DNA from: Beutenbergia cavernae DSM 12333 | Lineage (GTDB): Bacteria > Actinomycetota > Actinomycetes > Actinomycetales > Beutenbergiaceae | Assembly (NCBI RefSeq): GCF_000023105.1 | Contig: NC_012669.1 | Coordinates: 2,853,025 to 2,917,024, forward strand | Direction of reading: 5' to 3' | DNA length: 64,000 nucleotides | Shown: one piece after another, positions 45,736 through 53,909 of the stretch | How positions within the stretch are numbered: the first letter of the stretch is position 1 | How the letters are laid out: each line of letters starts with the position of its first letter | Translations under genes and position numbers: made by a program | Notes under the pieces: model-generated | What the model was told of the DNA's origin: nothing | The model's input: only the letters and a program-made list of their open reading frames with translations | Database searches by the model: none

Positions 45736-46923
45736 TCAGGGCATGACGTCGGCCCAGTCACGCCAGAAGACGCGGCGGTCCGTGCGCTCCTCGGTCTGGC
45801 CGTACATCCGCTGGCCCGGCACGGCGTACAGGTCCTCGGGTACGTCGGTGTCGGAGCCCGTCATGCCCCAGGACTCGATCGTGCTGCGGTCCGTCTGCGT
45901 CCCGACCCGGCCGGTGTCGAGCTCGCCCGGGGACTGCGAGAAGAAGTACAGCCCCTCGTGGGCGGCGACCCCCTGGACCTTGTCGATCGAGGAGTCGGCG
46001 TCCACCCAGAAGTTGTAGCTCGAGCCCACGACGCCGTCGGAGGTCACCAGCTCGCCGTCGGCGGCCAGCGGCCACCGGACGACCTCGGTGGCCACGTTGT
46101 CCGCGTTGTACTCGGCCGAGACGAGCGCGGGCTCGCCGCTCCAGTCCGTCGACACCGACGACAGCCGCGGCTGGCCGTACGGTCCGGCGTCGATCCCCTG
46201 ATACTCGCGGTCCGGCACGAGGAAGTAGCCGTCCCCGTCCCGCATCACGTCGCCCAGGTCGAAGCGGAACAGTCCGTCGGTGGCGGCCACGTACAGGTAC
46301 GGCCCCGCCCAGGCGACGCCGCCGGCGTGGATCGCGAGCGGCTCGGTGCCCCAGCCCGAGCCCTCCTCCACCGGCAGGCGCAGCGGGACGTTGCGGTAGC
46401 GCCCGTCGTCCGCGGCGAAGAACTTCAGCGTGGAGTCGACGCTCGCGTGGTCGTCCGGTGCCGCCCGCCGGTACCAGGAGGAGACGAGAACGTCCTGGTC
46501 CGGTGCGCCTGCCCACCGCGACTCCCTGCTGCCCGCCAGACCCTGCGGGTACCAGCGGGTGGCGTCGTCGAGGTGCGCAGGCCACTCCCAGCAGGAGTCG
46601 CCACAGCTCGTCATCTCGCCGGTCCGGTCCGCCAGCACGTCGTCGAAGGCCACGCGCTCGACGTCGTCACGCGCGGCGACGCCCTCGACCCCGGCGTCGT
46701 GGCTCGTGACCTCCATCCGGAACACGCCGTCGCCGTGGTGCTCCGCCTCGTCGAGCGCGTTGCCGTTCCCGGCTGCTCCGGCGGCGGACGGGACGAGCGC
46801 CAGCAGCGCCGTCGTCGTCGCGAGCGCGACGCCGGCGACGAGCCCTCTCCGCCGGGTGCCGGTGGTCGTGGTGGCCGCCGTCGTGGCCGCCGCTGCTCGG
46901 TGCGGTACGTGGATGCGTCGCAC
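45736..46923 (-). CDS. secreted protein of unknown function
   Basis: Predicted 395-aa exported protein. A long signal peptide (basic GTRRRGLVAGVALA, then a hydrophobic stretch ending near AAGA at about 45) leads a mature part rich in Trp, Asp and Tyr. One CGDSC motif near residue 83 could be a disulfide. Repeated short beta-rich segments (LAIHAGGVAWAGPYLYVAATDGLFRFDLG) suggest a propeller-like fold. I do not recognise a family with a known activity. GTG 46923 is preceded by AGGGGAG. A good promoter precedes it. Confidence 0.75.
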   Translation of the reverse strand: MRRIHVPHRAAAATTAATTTTGTRRRGLVAGVALATTTALLALVPSAAGAAGNGNALDEAEHHGDGVFRMEVTSHDAGVEGVAARDDVERVAFDDVLADRTGEMTSCGDSCWEWPAHLDDATRWYPQGLAGSRESRWAGAPDQDVLVSSWYRRAAPDDHASVDSTLKFFAADDGRYRNVPLRLPVEEGSGWGTEPLAIHAGGVAWAGPYLYVAATDGLFRFDLGDVMRDGDGYFLVPDREYQGIDAGPYGQPRLSSVSTDWSGEPALVSAEYNADNVATEVVRWPLAADGELVTSDGVVGSSYNFWVDADSSIDKVQGVAAHEGLYFFSQSPGELDTGRVGTQTDRSTIESWGMTGSDTDVPEDLYAVPGQRMYGQTEERTDRRVFWRDWADVMP

Positions 46924-46958
46924 GGTCTGCTCCCCTGCTCTCGCGTGCAAAGCACTCG

Positions 46959-46986
46959 ACGTTACCTGCTGAGGCTCACGATGCAA
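46959..46986 (-). promoter_or_regulatory. sigma-70-type promoter of the secreted protein gene
   Basis: Minus-strand TTGCAT (46986-46981), a 16-base spacer and TAACGT (46964-46959) form one of the clearest -35/-10 pairs in the window. Start would be near 46951, about 28 bases before the GTG. It lies divergent to the -10 of the SRPBCC gene. Confidence 0.55.
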
Positions 46987-47027
46987 CCCCCTCCCCGGCC
47001 CGCGCTGCGCCTCACTAGGGTCGAGGG

Positions 47028-47513
47028 ATGACGGACCTCCCACGGACCCCGACCGCCACCGACGACGCCGGAGAGAACCGGATCACGAGCGCGAGCCGCG
47101 ACGTCGCCGCCCCGGCCGAGGCGATCTTCGAGCTGATCGCGGACCCGTCCCGCCAACCGGAGTGGGACGGGAACGACAACCTCGCCGTCGCGGCGCCGGG
47201 ACAACGGGTGCGCGCCGTCGGTGACGTCTTCACGATGACGCTGACGATGGGCGAGGCGCGGGAGAACCAGGTCGTGGAGTTCGTCGAGGGCCGGCGCATC
47301 GCCTGGCTGCCCTCCGAGGTGGGCTCCGCGCCGCCGGGTCACCTGTGGCGCTGGGAGCTCGAGCCGCTGCCCGACGGCGGGACCCGGGTCACGCACACGT
47401 ACGACTGGACGAACCTGGAGGAGCCGGCCCGGCAGCGGCGTGCGCGCGCGACGACGCCCGACCGGCTTGCCGCGTCCCTCGACCGCCTGGCCGCTGCCCT
47501 CGAGGCAGGCTGA
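47028..47513 (+). CDS. SRPBCC family protein (START-like)
   Basis: Predicted 161-aa protein of the polyketide-cyclase/Bet v1-like fold. ITSASRDVAAPAEAIFELIADPSRQPEWDG is the family opening and a C-terminal amphipathic helix closes the hydrophobic cavity. Ligand unknown. It appears leaderless: TAGGGT at 47016-47021, six bases, then ATG. It converges with tRNA-Pro. Confidence 0.85.
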   Translation: MTDLPRTPTATDDAGENRITSASRDVAAPAEAIFELIADPSRQPEWDGNDNLAVAAPGQRVRAVGDVFTMTLTMGEARENQVVEFVEGRRIAWLPSEVGSAPPGHLWRWELEPLPDGGTRVTHTYDWTNLEEPARQRRARATTPDRLAASLDRLAAALEAG

Positions 47514-47641
47514 CGGCATCGCCGTCCCACCGTGTCTCTGCTCCCCGCTGGGATGCCTTTCGCGGGACCAACCACACGCCGTTTCCCGCCCACCGTGCGA
47601 TTCCTCCTCGCACCAGCCCGCTCGCGCGAGCAGACACACGG

Positions 47642-47715
47642 TCGGGATGACAGGATTCGAACCTGCGACCTTCCGCTCCCAAAGCGGACGCGCTACCAAC
47701 CTGCGCCACATCCCG
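47642..47715 (-). tRNA. tRNA-Pro (anticodon TGG)
   Basis: Read on the minus strand this folds as a complete 74-base cloverleaf: 7-bp acceptor CGGGATG/CATCCCG, D arm with GGTTGGTA, anticodon stem TCCGC/GCGGA with loop TTTGGGA, T arm with TTCGAAT, and discriminator A. CCA is not encoded. A -10 TAGACT at 47749-47744 lies upstream. A short GCTCGCGCGAGC palindrome at 47620-47631 could help termination. Confidence 0.97.
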
Positions 47716-47743
47716 TGAAGCCGCTTCGCGGCGTCGTCGCACG

Positions 47744-47766
47744 AGTCTAGGTGCGGCGGGTATCCT
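47744..47766. promoter_or_regulatory. divergent tRNA promoters
   Basis: Minus-strand TAGACT (47749-47744) faces tRNA-Pro and plus-strand TATCCT (47761-47766) faces tRNA-Gly; both are good -10 hexamers for starts just ahead of each tRNA. Their -35 regions would overlap in this short interval. A GCCGC-TTC-GCGGC hairpin lies in the tRNA-Pro leader at 47720-47732. Confidence 0.5.
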
Positions 47767-47795
47767 GCATGACGCACGAGGCGGCGACGCCCCGC

Positions 47796-47866
47796 GCGGA
47801 TGTAGCTCAATGGTAGAGCCTCTGCCTTCCAAGCAGATGGTGCGGGTTCGATTCCCGTCATCCGCT
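47796..47866 (+). tRNA. tRNA-Gly (anticodon TCC)
   Basis: A complete 71-base cloverleaf: acceptor GCGGATG/CATCCGC, D arm with AATGGTA, anticodon stem TCTGC/GCAGA with loop CTTCCAA, T arm with TTCGATT and discriminator T. CCA is not encoded. It lies 37 bp before the phosphotransferase gene. Confidence 0.97.
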
Positions 47867-47903
47867 CCGACACGAGGTGGTCCCGAGGTCCCCGGAGGCA
47901 GCG

Positions 47904-48884
47904 ATGACCATCGACGCCGCACCTCCCGCCGCCTGGCCCGACGCCGTCGTCGCCGCACGCGTGGGCACCGCCGCCCGGGCCGTCGGCGCCCCGGCCGCCA
48001 CGCACCCGCTCGCGCCCGGCGCCGCCAACCACGTCCTCGCCCTCGGCGACGACCTCGTGCTGCGCATCGCGCGCACGCCGGCCGGCGCACGGGACCTCGC
48101 CACCGAGGCCGTGGTCCTCCCCCATGTCGTCGCCGCCGGCGTACGCACGCCCGCGCTGGTCTGGTTCGACGCCGGTGACGACGACGTCCCGGCCGCTCTC
48201 GTGGTCCGGCGTGCGCCGGGCAGCGACCTCGCCGGCGCCGACCTGGCCGGTCCGGACGCGGCGCGCCTGGACGGCGTGCTGCGCGAGACCGGGCGTCAGC
48301 TCGCGCGTGTCCACACCCTCGGGCACGAGCTCGGCCACGGTGCGTTCGCCGTCCCCGACGACCCCTGGAGCCCGGCCGCGCCGCTCGTGCGGTCGCTCGT
48401 CACCGACGGCCTCCTCGACGACGACGGCGCTGCCTGGCTCCAGGGCGTCCTGAGCGGCCTGGAGGCCGCCGCCGGGGCGCCCGAGCCGACGCTCGTGCAC
48501 GGCGACGTCGCACCCCAGAACCTGCTCGCCGACGGCGCGCCCCCCGCGCTCACGGCGCTGCTCGACTGGGGCGACGCGTCGTGGGCAGACCCCGCGACGG
48601 ACCTGGCGAAGCTGCCGCTCCCGGCGCTGCCCGCCGTCGTCGCCGGGTACCGGGAGATGACCGGCGACGACGCCCCGTGGGAGGCGCGGGCGCTCCGCCT
48701 GCACCTCGCGTGGGCACTGGGCCGGCTCCGCGCGCCGCACCCGGTGACCGGGGGCGAGCAGCGGCACTGGACAGCGCGCCCGTTCAGCCGTCTCGTCGGC
48801 GTCCTGCGGTTCCTTGCCGACCCTCCCGCGGGCTGGCCGTCGCTGGTCCCGGCACCACCGGCCGGGCGCGCTCCGCTGCGCTAG
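47904..48884 (+). CDS. aminoglycoside phosphotransferase (APH)-family kinase-like protein
   Basis: Predicted 326-aa protein. The catalytic loop LVHGDVAPQNLL (HGDxxxxN) is at about residue 196 and the metal-binding LLDWGDA (DxD-like) follows about 20 residues later, both typical of the APH/choline kinase fold. The Ala-rich N-lobe is short. A drug-resistance role is not implied; most such genes in soil actinobacteria act on unknown small molecules. ATG 47904 follows GGAGG (47894-47898). Confidence 0.85.
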   Translation: MTIDAAPPAAWPDAVVAARVGTAARAVGAPAATHPLAPGAANHVLALGDDLVLRIARTPAGARDLATEAVVLPHVVAAGVRTPALVWFDAGDDDVPAALVVRRAPGSDLAGADLAGPDAARLDGVLRETGRQLARVHTLGHELGHGAFAVPDDPWSPAAPLVRSLVTDGLLDDDGAAWLQGVLSGLEAAAGAPEPTLVHGDVAPQNLLADGAPPALTALLDWGDASWADPATDLAKLPLPALPAVVAGYREMTGDDAPWEARALRLHLAWALGRLRAPHPVTGGEQRHWTARPFSRLVGVLRFLADPPAGWPSLVPAPPAGRAPLR

Positions 48885-48917
48885 GGTCGCCGTGACGCCC
48901 CGACGAGAGGACCAGCG

Positions 48918-48974
48918 ATGCATGCCGTGCCCGCCGTCCCTCGCCAGCACGCGGCCGTCGCCTCCTGTCGTTAG
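48918..48974 (+). CDS. cysteine leader peptide (18 aa) upstream of cysK
   Basis: A small open frame MHAVPAVPRQHAAVASCR ends at TAG 48972-48974. AGAGG (48906-48910) lies seven bases before the ATG and a -10 TAGGGT at 48882-48887. The RQH motif with a terminal Cys-Arg before the stop is the pattern of actinobacterial putative leader peptides placed ahead of sulfur genes. Scarce Cys-tRNA would stall the ribosome at the penultimate codon and alter folding of the following hairpin. It has one Cys codon, fewer than the poly-Cys mycobacterial examples. Confidence 0.65.
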   Translation: MHAVPAVPRQHAAVASCR

Positions 48975-49000
48975 AGCGCCCGGCCGGCTGGCCGTGCGCT
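48975..49000 (+). promoter_or_regulatory. attenuator hairpin after the leader peptide
   Basis: AGCGCCCGGCC (48975-48985) pairs with GGCCGTGCGCT (48990-49000) with a single C/T mismatch and a GGCT loop. It begins immediately after the leader stop codon, so a ribosome terminating or stalled at the Cys codon would cover it. A GC-rich region (49020-49066) follows before the cysK ribosome site GAAGAGGG and could form alternative structures. The exact switching partners were not computed. Confidence 0.5.
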
Positions 49001-49086
49001 CGTCCCGGATCCCAGGACCGACCGGCCGCGGCGGGCCTGCGACCACCACCACTCCGCGGCCGCCTCACCCGACCTGAAGAGGGACC

Positions 49087-50022
49087 ATGGCCCGGATCTA
49101 CGACGACGTCACCACGCTCATCGGCAACACCCCGCTCGTACGGCTCAACCGGCTCACCGCAGGGCTGGGCGCGACCGTGCTCGCGAAGCTCGAGTTCTAC
49201 AACCCCGCGAGCTCCGTCAAGGACCGGATCGGCGTCTCGATCGTCGACGCCGCCGAGGCGGCCGGCGCGCTCCCCGCGGGCGGCACGATCGTCGAGGCCA
49301 CCAGCGGCAACACGGGCATCGCCCTGGCGATGGTCGGCGCCGCTCGCGGCTACGACGTCGTCCTCACGATGCCGGAGACGATGAGCAAGGAACGGCGCGC
49401 GCTGCTCCGGGCCTACGGCGCCGAGCTCGTCCTCACGCCCGGCTCGGAGGGCATGAAGGGAGCGGTCGATCGCGCCGAGGCGATCGCCGCCGAGCGCCCC
49501 GGCGCCGTGCTGGCGCGCCAGTTCGCCAACGAGGCGAACCCCGCGATCCACCGGCGCACCACCGCCGAGGAGATCTGGAACGACACCGACGGCGAGGTCG
49601 ACGTCGTGGTCGCCGGCATCGGCACGGGCGGCACGATCACCGGCGTCGGCCAGGTGCTCAAGGAGCGCAAGCCGGGGATCCGGATCGTCGCCGTCGAGCC
49701 CGCAGAGTCGGCCATCCTCAACGGCGGCCAGCCCGGCCCGCACAAGATCCAGGGCATCGGCGCCAACTTCGTGCCGGAGATCCTCGACACCTCGATCTAC
49801 GACGAGGTCATCGACGTCAACGCGGAGACCGCCGTCGACGTCGCTCGCCGCGCCGCCCGCGAGGAGGGACTGCTCGTCGGCATCTCGTCCGGTGCAGCGA
49901 TCGACGCCGCGCTCCAGGTCGCGGCGCGGCCGGAGAGCGCCGGGAAGACGATCGTCGTGATCGTGCCGTCGTTCGGGGAGCGCTACCTGTCGACGATCCT
50001 GTACGCCGATCTGCTCGACTGA
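49087..50022 (+). CDS. cysK: cysteine synthase A (O-acetylserine sulfhydrylase)
   Basis: Predicted 311-aa PLP enzyme making L-cysteine from O-acetylserine and sulfide. PLP lysine K45 is in [21 protein letters not shown] binds substrate and [12 protein letters not shown] the cofactor phosphate. GAAGAGGG precedes the ATG. cysE follows 13 bp on; the two enzymes form the cysteine synthase complex. The upstream leader peptide suggests attenuation by cysteine supply. Confidence 0.96.
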   Translation: MARIYDDVTTLIGNTPLVRLNRLTAGLGATVLAKLEFYNPASSVKDRIGVSIVDAAEAAGALPAGGTIVEATSGNTGIALAMVGAARGYDVVLTMPETMSKERRALLRAYGAELVLTPGSEGMKGAVDRAEAIAAERPGAVLARQFANEANPAIHRRTTAEEIWNDTDGEVDVVVAGIGTGGTITGVGQVLKERKPGIRIVAVEPAESAILNGGQPGPHKIQGIGANFVPEILDTSIYDEVIDVNAETAVDVARRAAREEGLLVGISSGAAIDAALQVAARPESAGKTIVVIVPSFGERYLSTILYADLLD

Positions 50023-50035
50023 TCCGGCGTCCTCC

Positions 50036-50611
50036 GTGCCCGTCCGTCGCCCTCTGCTCGAGGTGTTGCGCGAGGACCTCGAGGCTGCGCGCCGCCGCGA
50101 TCCCGCGGCGCGCAGCCTCCTCGAGGTCGCGCTGACGTACCCGGGCGTGCACGCGCTCTGGGCGCACCGGCTGTCGCACGACATGTGGGTGCGGTCGGTG
50201 GCCCTGCGCCTGCCCGCGCGTCTGGTGTCGCAGCTCGCCCGGGCGCTCACCGGCGTCGAGATCCACCCGGGTGCACGGATCGGTGCCCGCGCGTTCATCG
50301 ACCACGGGATGGGCGTCGTCGTCGGGGAGACGGCGGAGGTCGGTGAGGACGTCGTGCTCTTCCACGGCGCGACGCTCGGCGGTCGCTCGATGAGCCGCGG
50401 CAAGCGGCACCCCACGGTGGGCGACCGGGTCACCATCGGCGCGGGCGCGAAGGTGCTCGGTCCCGTGCGCATCGGCGACGACGCCCAGATCGGCGCGAAC
50501 GCCGTCGTCGTCAAGGACGTTCCGGCGGGCACGGTCGCCGTCGGGGTGCCGGCCAGGGTCCGACGGGTCCGCGGGACCGACGAGGACGTGGATCCCGCCC
50601 TGCTCATCTGA
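50036..50611 (+). CDS. cysE: serine O-acetyltransferase
   Basis: Predicted 191-aa left-handed beta-helix acetyltransferase making O-acetylserine. Hexapeptide repeats run through [41 protein letters not shown] and [41 protein letters not shown]. It is the short form lacking much of the N-terminal domain of enterobacterial CysE. The C-terminus ends in Ile, the residue type that docks in the CysK active site. GTG start at 50036. Confidence 0.95.
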   Translation: MPVRRPLLEVLREDLEAARRRDPAARSLLEVALTYPGVHALWAHRLSHDMWVRSVALRLPARLVSQLARALTGVEIHPGARIGARAFIDHGMGVVVGETAEVGEDVVLFHGATLGGRSMSRGKRHPTVGDRVTIGAGAKVLGPVRIGDDAQIGANAVVVKDVPAGTVAVGVPARVRRVRGTDEDVDPALLI

Positions 50612-50726
50612 GGGCCACCGGCCCGGGCGTCCATCCGCGGGCGTCGGCGCGCGCGGCTGTGACCGGCACCACTAGGCTGCCGAGCGGTTCAGCCGCACCC
50701 GCGCGGCCGTGGGACAGGAGCAGCGC

Positions 50727-52385
50727 ATGAGTGCAACGGTCGACGCGCCCAAGGCCGGTTCCATGGCCCGGATGCTCGACGGGATCGAGCGCCTGGGCAA
50801 CAAGGTGCCCAACCCGACGTTGCTGTTCGTCTACCTGATCGGGTTCATCGCCGTGCTCTCGGCGATCCTGTCGTGGCTGGGCGTGTCGGTCACCGACGAG
50901 GTGGTCGTGCCGGTGCCCACCGACGACTTCGCGCAGATCAACGAGCACCTGGGCGGCATCTACTCGCTGTACGACTCGACCACGGGTGAGCCGGCGACGC
51001 TGCCCGAGTTCGTCGTCGTCGAGCAGGAGTTCCCGATCCGCAACCTCCTGTCGGTCGAGGGCGTGAGGTTCGTCTTCTCCTCCTTCGTCGACAACTTCGC
51101 CGGCTTCGGCGTGGTCGCCGTCGTGCTGATCTCGATGGCGGGCGTCGGGGTCGCCGAGGCGGCGGGTCTCATGGGGGCCCTGATCCGGCGCGTCGTCAAG
51201 GTGGCGTCGCCGAAGGTGCTGCCGTTCATCCTCGTCTTCGTGGGCGTGCTCTCGTCCGTCGCGACCGACGCCGGCTACCTCATCCTGATCCCGCTGGCCG
51301 CCGCGGCCTACGCCTCGGTCGGGCGGCACCCGCTCGCGGGGATGGCCGCCGCGTTCGCCGCCGTCGGCGCGGTGTTCGGCGTCAACCTGCTCATCACCCC
51401 GAGCGACTCGATGCTGACCGAGATCACCAACGACGTTCTCGGCACCCTGGGCATGGAGACGATCAACGTCACCCAGAACTTCTTCTTCTCGATCGTGTCG
51501 TCGCTGGTGCTCACGGTCGTGGTGACGGTGCTCACGACGAAGTTCATCGAGCCGCGCCTCGGCCCCTACGACCCGTCCCAGGCCGGGACCGCCGTGGCCC
51601 CCACGGAAGAGCTCGACGCCGCGGCCGAGGCCCGCGGGCTGCGCTGGGCGGGCTGGACGGCCCTCGCCGTCGTCGTCGGGGTGCTCGCGCTGTCGCTCCC
51701 GCCCGGCGCCCCGCTGCGGGACCCGGCCACCGGCGACCTCATCGGGACGACCCCGTTCATGGCCAGCCTGATCTTCATCATCTCGCTGGCGTTCCTGCTG
51801 TGCGGGATCGCGTTCGGGCGCGGCGCCGGGACTCTGAAGGGCGGGGACGAGACCGTCGGCGCCATCGCCAAGACGTTCGGCTCCCTCGGCGGGCTGCTCG
51901 TGATGTTCCTGATGATCGCCCAGTTCATCGCGCTGTTCAACTGGTCGAACCTGCCCACCGTGGCGGCCGTCGAGGCCGCTCACCTGCTCGAGCAGGCGCA
52001 GGTCCCGGCCCTGGTGCTGCTGGTCGCGTTCATCCTCGTGATCCTGCTGCTGGACATCATCCTCCCGGGGCTCATCCCCAAGTGGGCGATCTTCGCGCCG
52101 GTGTTCCTGCCGATCTTCGCCACGCTCGGCGTCGCCCCCCAGACGCTCCTCGCGGCCTACCGGGTGGGCGACTCGCCGATGAACGTCATCACGCCGCTCA
52201 TGGTCTACCTGCCGTTCATCGTCACCGTCGCGCAGCGCTACGTGAAGAAGTCCGGTCTGGGAACCGTCATCTCCCTGATGCTGCCGTACACCGTCGTCGT
52301 GCTGCTGACCTGGACCGTGCTCTACGTCGTGTGGTTCCTGCTCGGCATCCCGTGGGGCCCCGACGCCCCCGTCGAGATCACCTAG
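50727..52385 (+). CDS. AbgT family transporter (p-aminobenzoyl-glutamate type)
   Basis: Predicted 552-aa membrane protein with about 12 hydrophobic segments. IERLGNKVPNPTLLFVYLIG is the family opening; the ATDAGYLILIPLAA and LITPSDSMLTE regions and DIILPGLIPKWAIFAPVFLP are conserved blocks. Members move p-aminobenzoyl-glutamate or export sulfonamides. ACAGGAG precedes ATG 50727; an in-frame ATG at 50709 lacks this. It is followed by an M17 peptidase gene, suggesting import and hydrolysis of a peptide-like substrate, which is inference. Confidence 0.9.
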   Translation: MSATVDAPKAGSMARMLDGIERLGNKVPNPTLLFVYLIGFIAVLSAILSWLGVSVTDEVVVPVPTDDFAQINEHLGGIYSLYDSTTGEPATLPEFVVVEQEFPIRNLLSVEGVRFVFSSFVDNFAGFGVVAVVLISMAGVGVAEAAGLMGALIRRVVKVASPKVLPFILVFVGVLSSVATDAGYLILIPLAAAAYASVGRHPLAGMAAAFAAVGAVFGVNLLITPSDSMLTEITNDVLGTLGMETINVTQNFFFSIVSSLVLTVVVTVLTTKFIEPRLGPYDPSQAGTAVAPTEELDAAAEARGLRWAGWTALAVVVGVLALSLPPGAPLRDPATGDLIGTTPFMASLIFIISLAFLLCGIAFGRGAGTLKGGDETVGAIAKTFGSLGGLLVMFLMIAQFIALFNWSNLPTVAAVEAAHLLEQAQVPALVLLVAFILVILLLDIILPGLIPKWAIFAPVFLPIFATLGVAPQTLLAAYRVGDSPMNVITPLMVYLPFIVTVAQRYVKKSGLGTVISLMLPYTVVVLLTWTVLYVVWFLLGIPWGPDAPVEIT

Positions 52386-52418
52386 CCCTCAGCTCGAGTC
52401 CCGACCGGAAGGAAGCTC

Positions 52419-53909
52419 ATGTCGTTCGACTTCGTCCCGTCCGCCACGGCAGTCCCGGCGGTGCGAGTCCGCGTGATCGCCGGGCCCACCGACCACCCAG
52501 GCGTCCTCGGCGTCGGCGTGACGGCCTCGGGCGACGTGCCCGACGCCGTCGGGCTGCCCCGCGAGACGCTCACGGAGTGGGGCTTCACCGGCAAGCCAGG
52601 ACAGGTCCTCGTCGTCCCGCGCGCGGACGGGACCCGGATCGCCGTCGGCACCGGCGACGAGCCCAGCGCCGCCGACCTGCGCGACGCCGCTGCCGCGTTC
52701 GCTCGGGCCGCCGGCAGGGAGGCGGTGCTCGCCACGACCCTCGACCCGTCCTCGGTCCCGGCAGCCGACGCCGCGGCCGCCGTCGTCGAGGGCGCCATCC
52801 TCGGGCGCTACCGCTACGACGAGCTGCGCAGCGAGCCCGACACCGTGGCGCTCGAGGAGCTGGTCCTCGTCGTCGACCCGGCCCGGGTGACCGAGGCGGA
52901 GCAGGGTGCCGCGCGCGGCCACGTGCTGGCCCGCGCCGCGGCGATCTCCCGGGACCTGGCGAGTGCGCCCGGAAGCACGCTGACCGCGCCGGACCTGGCC
53001 GACGTCGCCGTGCGTCTCGGCGAGGCCGCGGGCCTCGAGGTGACCGTGCACGACAAGGCGGCCCTCGTGGAGATGGGCTGCGGTGGCCTGCTCGGCGTGA
53101 ACGCGGGGTCCGTCGTCGAGCCGCGGATGATCCGCATCTCTTACGCACCTGACGGCGAGGCCGAGGGCCATCTCGGCCTCGTCGGCAAGGGCATCATGTA
53201 CGACTCCGGCGGCATCAGCCTCAAGCCGTCCAACGCGATGCACGCCGCCATGAAGATGGATATGACCGGCGCCGGCGCGATCCTCGCGACGATGACGGTG
53301 CTGCGCGACCTCGGGGTCCGCTCGCGGGTCACGGCCTACCTCGCCTGCACCGACAACATGCCGTCCGGCTCCGCGACGAAGCTCGGCGACGTGCTCGTCA
53401 CGCGCAGCGGCCGCACGATCGAGGTCGTCAACACCGACGCCGAGGGCCGCCTCGTGCTGTCCGACGCGATCACGCTCGCGAACGAGGACGGCGTCGACGC
53501 GATCGTCGACATCGCCACCCTCACGGGTGCCGCCCTCGCGGCGCTCGGCCCGCTGACCGCCGCCGTCCTCGGGAACGACGACGGCGTCGTCGGCCAGGTC
53601 GAGACCGCGGCACGCCGAACGGACGAGCGCGTCTGGCGCCTGCCCCTCGACGAGCGGTACCGGCCGTGGATGGACTCGGAGATCGCCGACATCAAGAACC
53701 TCGGCGGAGAGTTCGCGGGGTCGATCACGGCGGCGCTGTTCCTGGCCGAGTGGGTGGGTGAGACGCCCTGGGCGCACGTCGACATCGCCGGCCCGATGCG
53801 CTCGGACACGGATGACGCCTGGCGCACCAAGGGTGCGACGGGCTTCGGCGCGCGGCTCCTCGCCGAGGTCGCCGCCGCCTTCGGGGGTCGTCCGGCCCCG
53901 ACCGCGTGA
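52419..53909 (+). CDS. pepA: leucyl aminopeptidase (M17)
   Basis: Predicted 496-aa cytosolic metallo-aminopeptidase. The N-terminal regulatory domain is followed by the catalytic domain with GKGIMYDSGGISLK (metal ligands and Lys), KMDMTGAGA and signature NTDAEGRL at about residue 344. GGAAGGAAG precedes the ATG. It overlaps the next gene as GTGA and follows the AbgT transporter by 33 bp, so the three genes form one unit. Confidence 0.94.
   Translation: MSFDFVPSATAVPAVRVRVIAGPTDHPGVLGVGVTASGDVPDAVGLPRETLTEWGFTGKPGQVLVVPRADGTRIAVGTGDEPSAADLRDAAAAFARAAGREAVLATTLDPSSVPAADAAAAVVEGAILGRYRYDELRSEPDTVALEELVLVVDPARVTEAEQGAARGHVLARAAAISRDLASAPGSTLTAPDLADVAVRLGEAAGLEVTVHDKAALVEMGCGGLLGVNAGSVVEPRMIRISYAPDGEAEGHLGLVGKGIMYDSGGISLKPSNAMHAAMKMDMTGAGAILATMTVLRDLGVRSRVTAYLACTDNMPSGSATKLGDVLVTRSGRTIEVVNTDAEGRLVLSDAITLANEDGVDAIVDIATLTGAALAALGPLTAAVLGNDDGVVGQVETAARRTDERVWRLPLDERYRPWMDSEIADIKNLGGEFAGSITAALFLAEWVGETPWAHVDIAGPMRSDTDDAWRTKGATGFGARLLAEVAAAFGGRPAPTA

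Noticed and set aside
47904-48884. Aminoglycoside resistance gene
   Set aside because: The APH fold motifs are present, but nothing ties it to a known resistance enzyme; most such homologues have other substrates.
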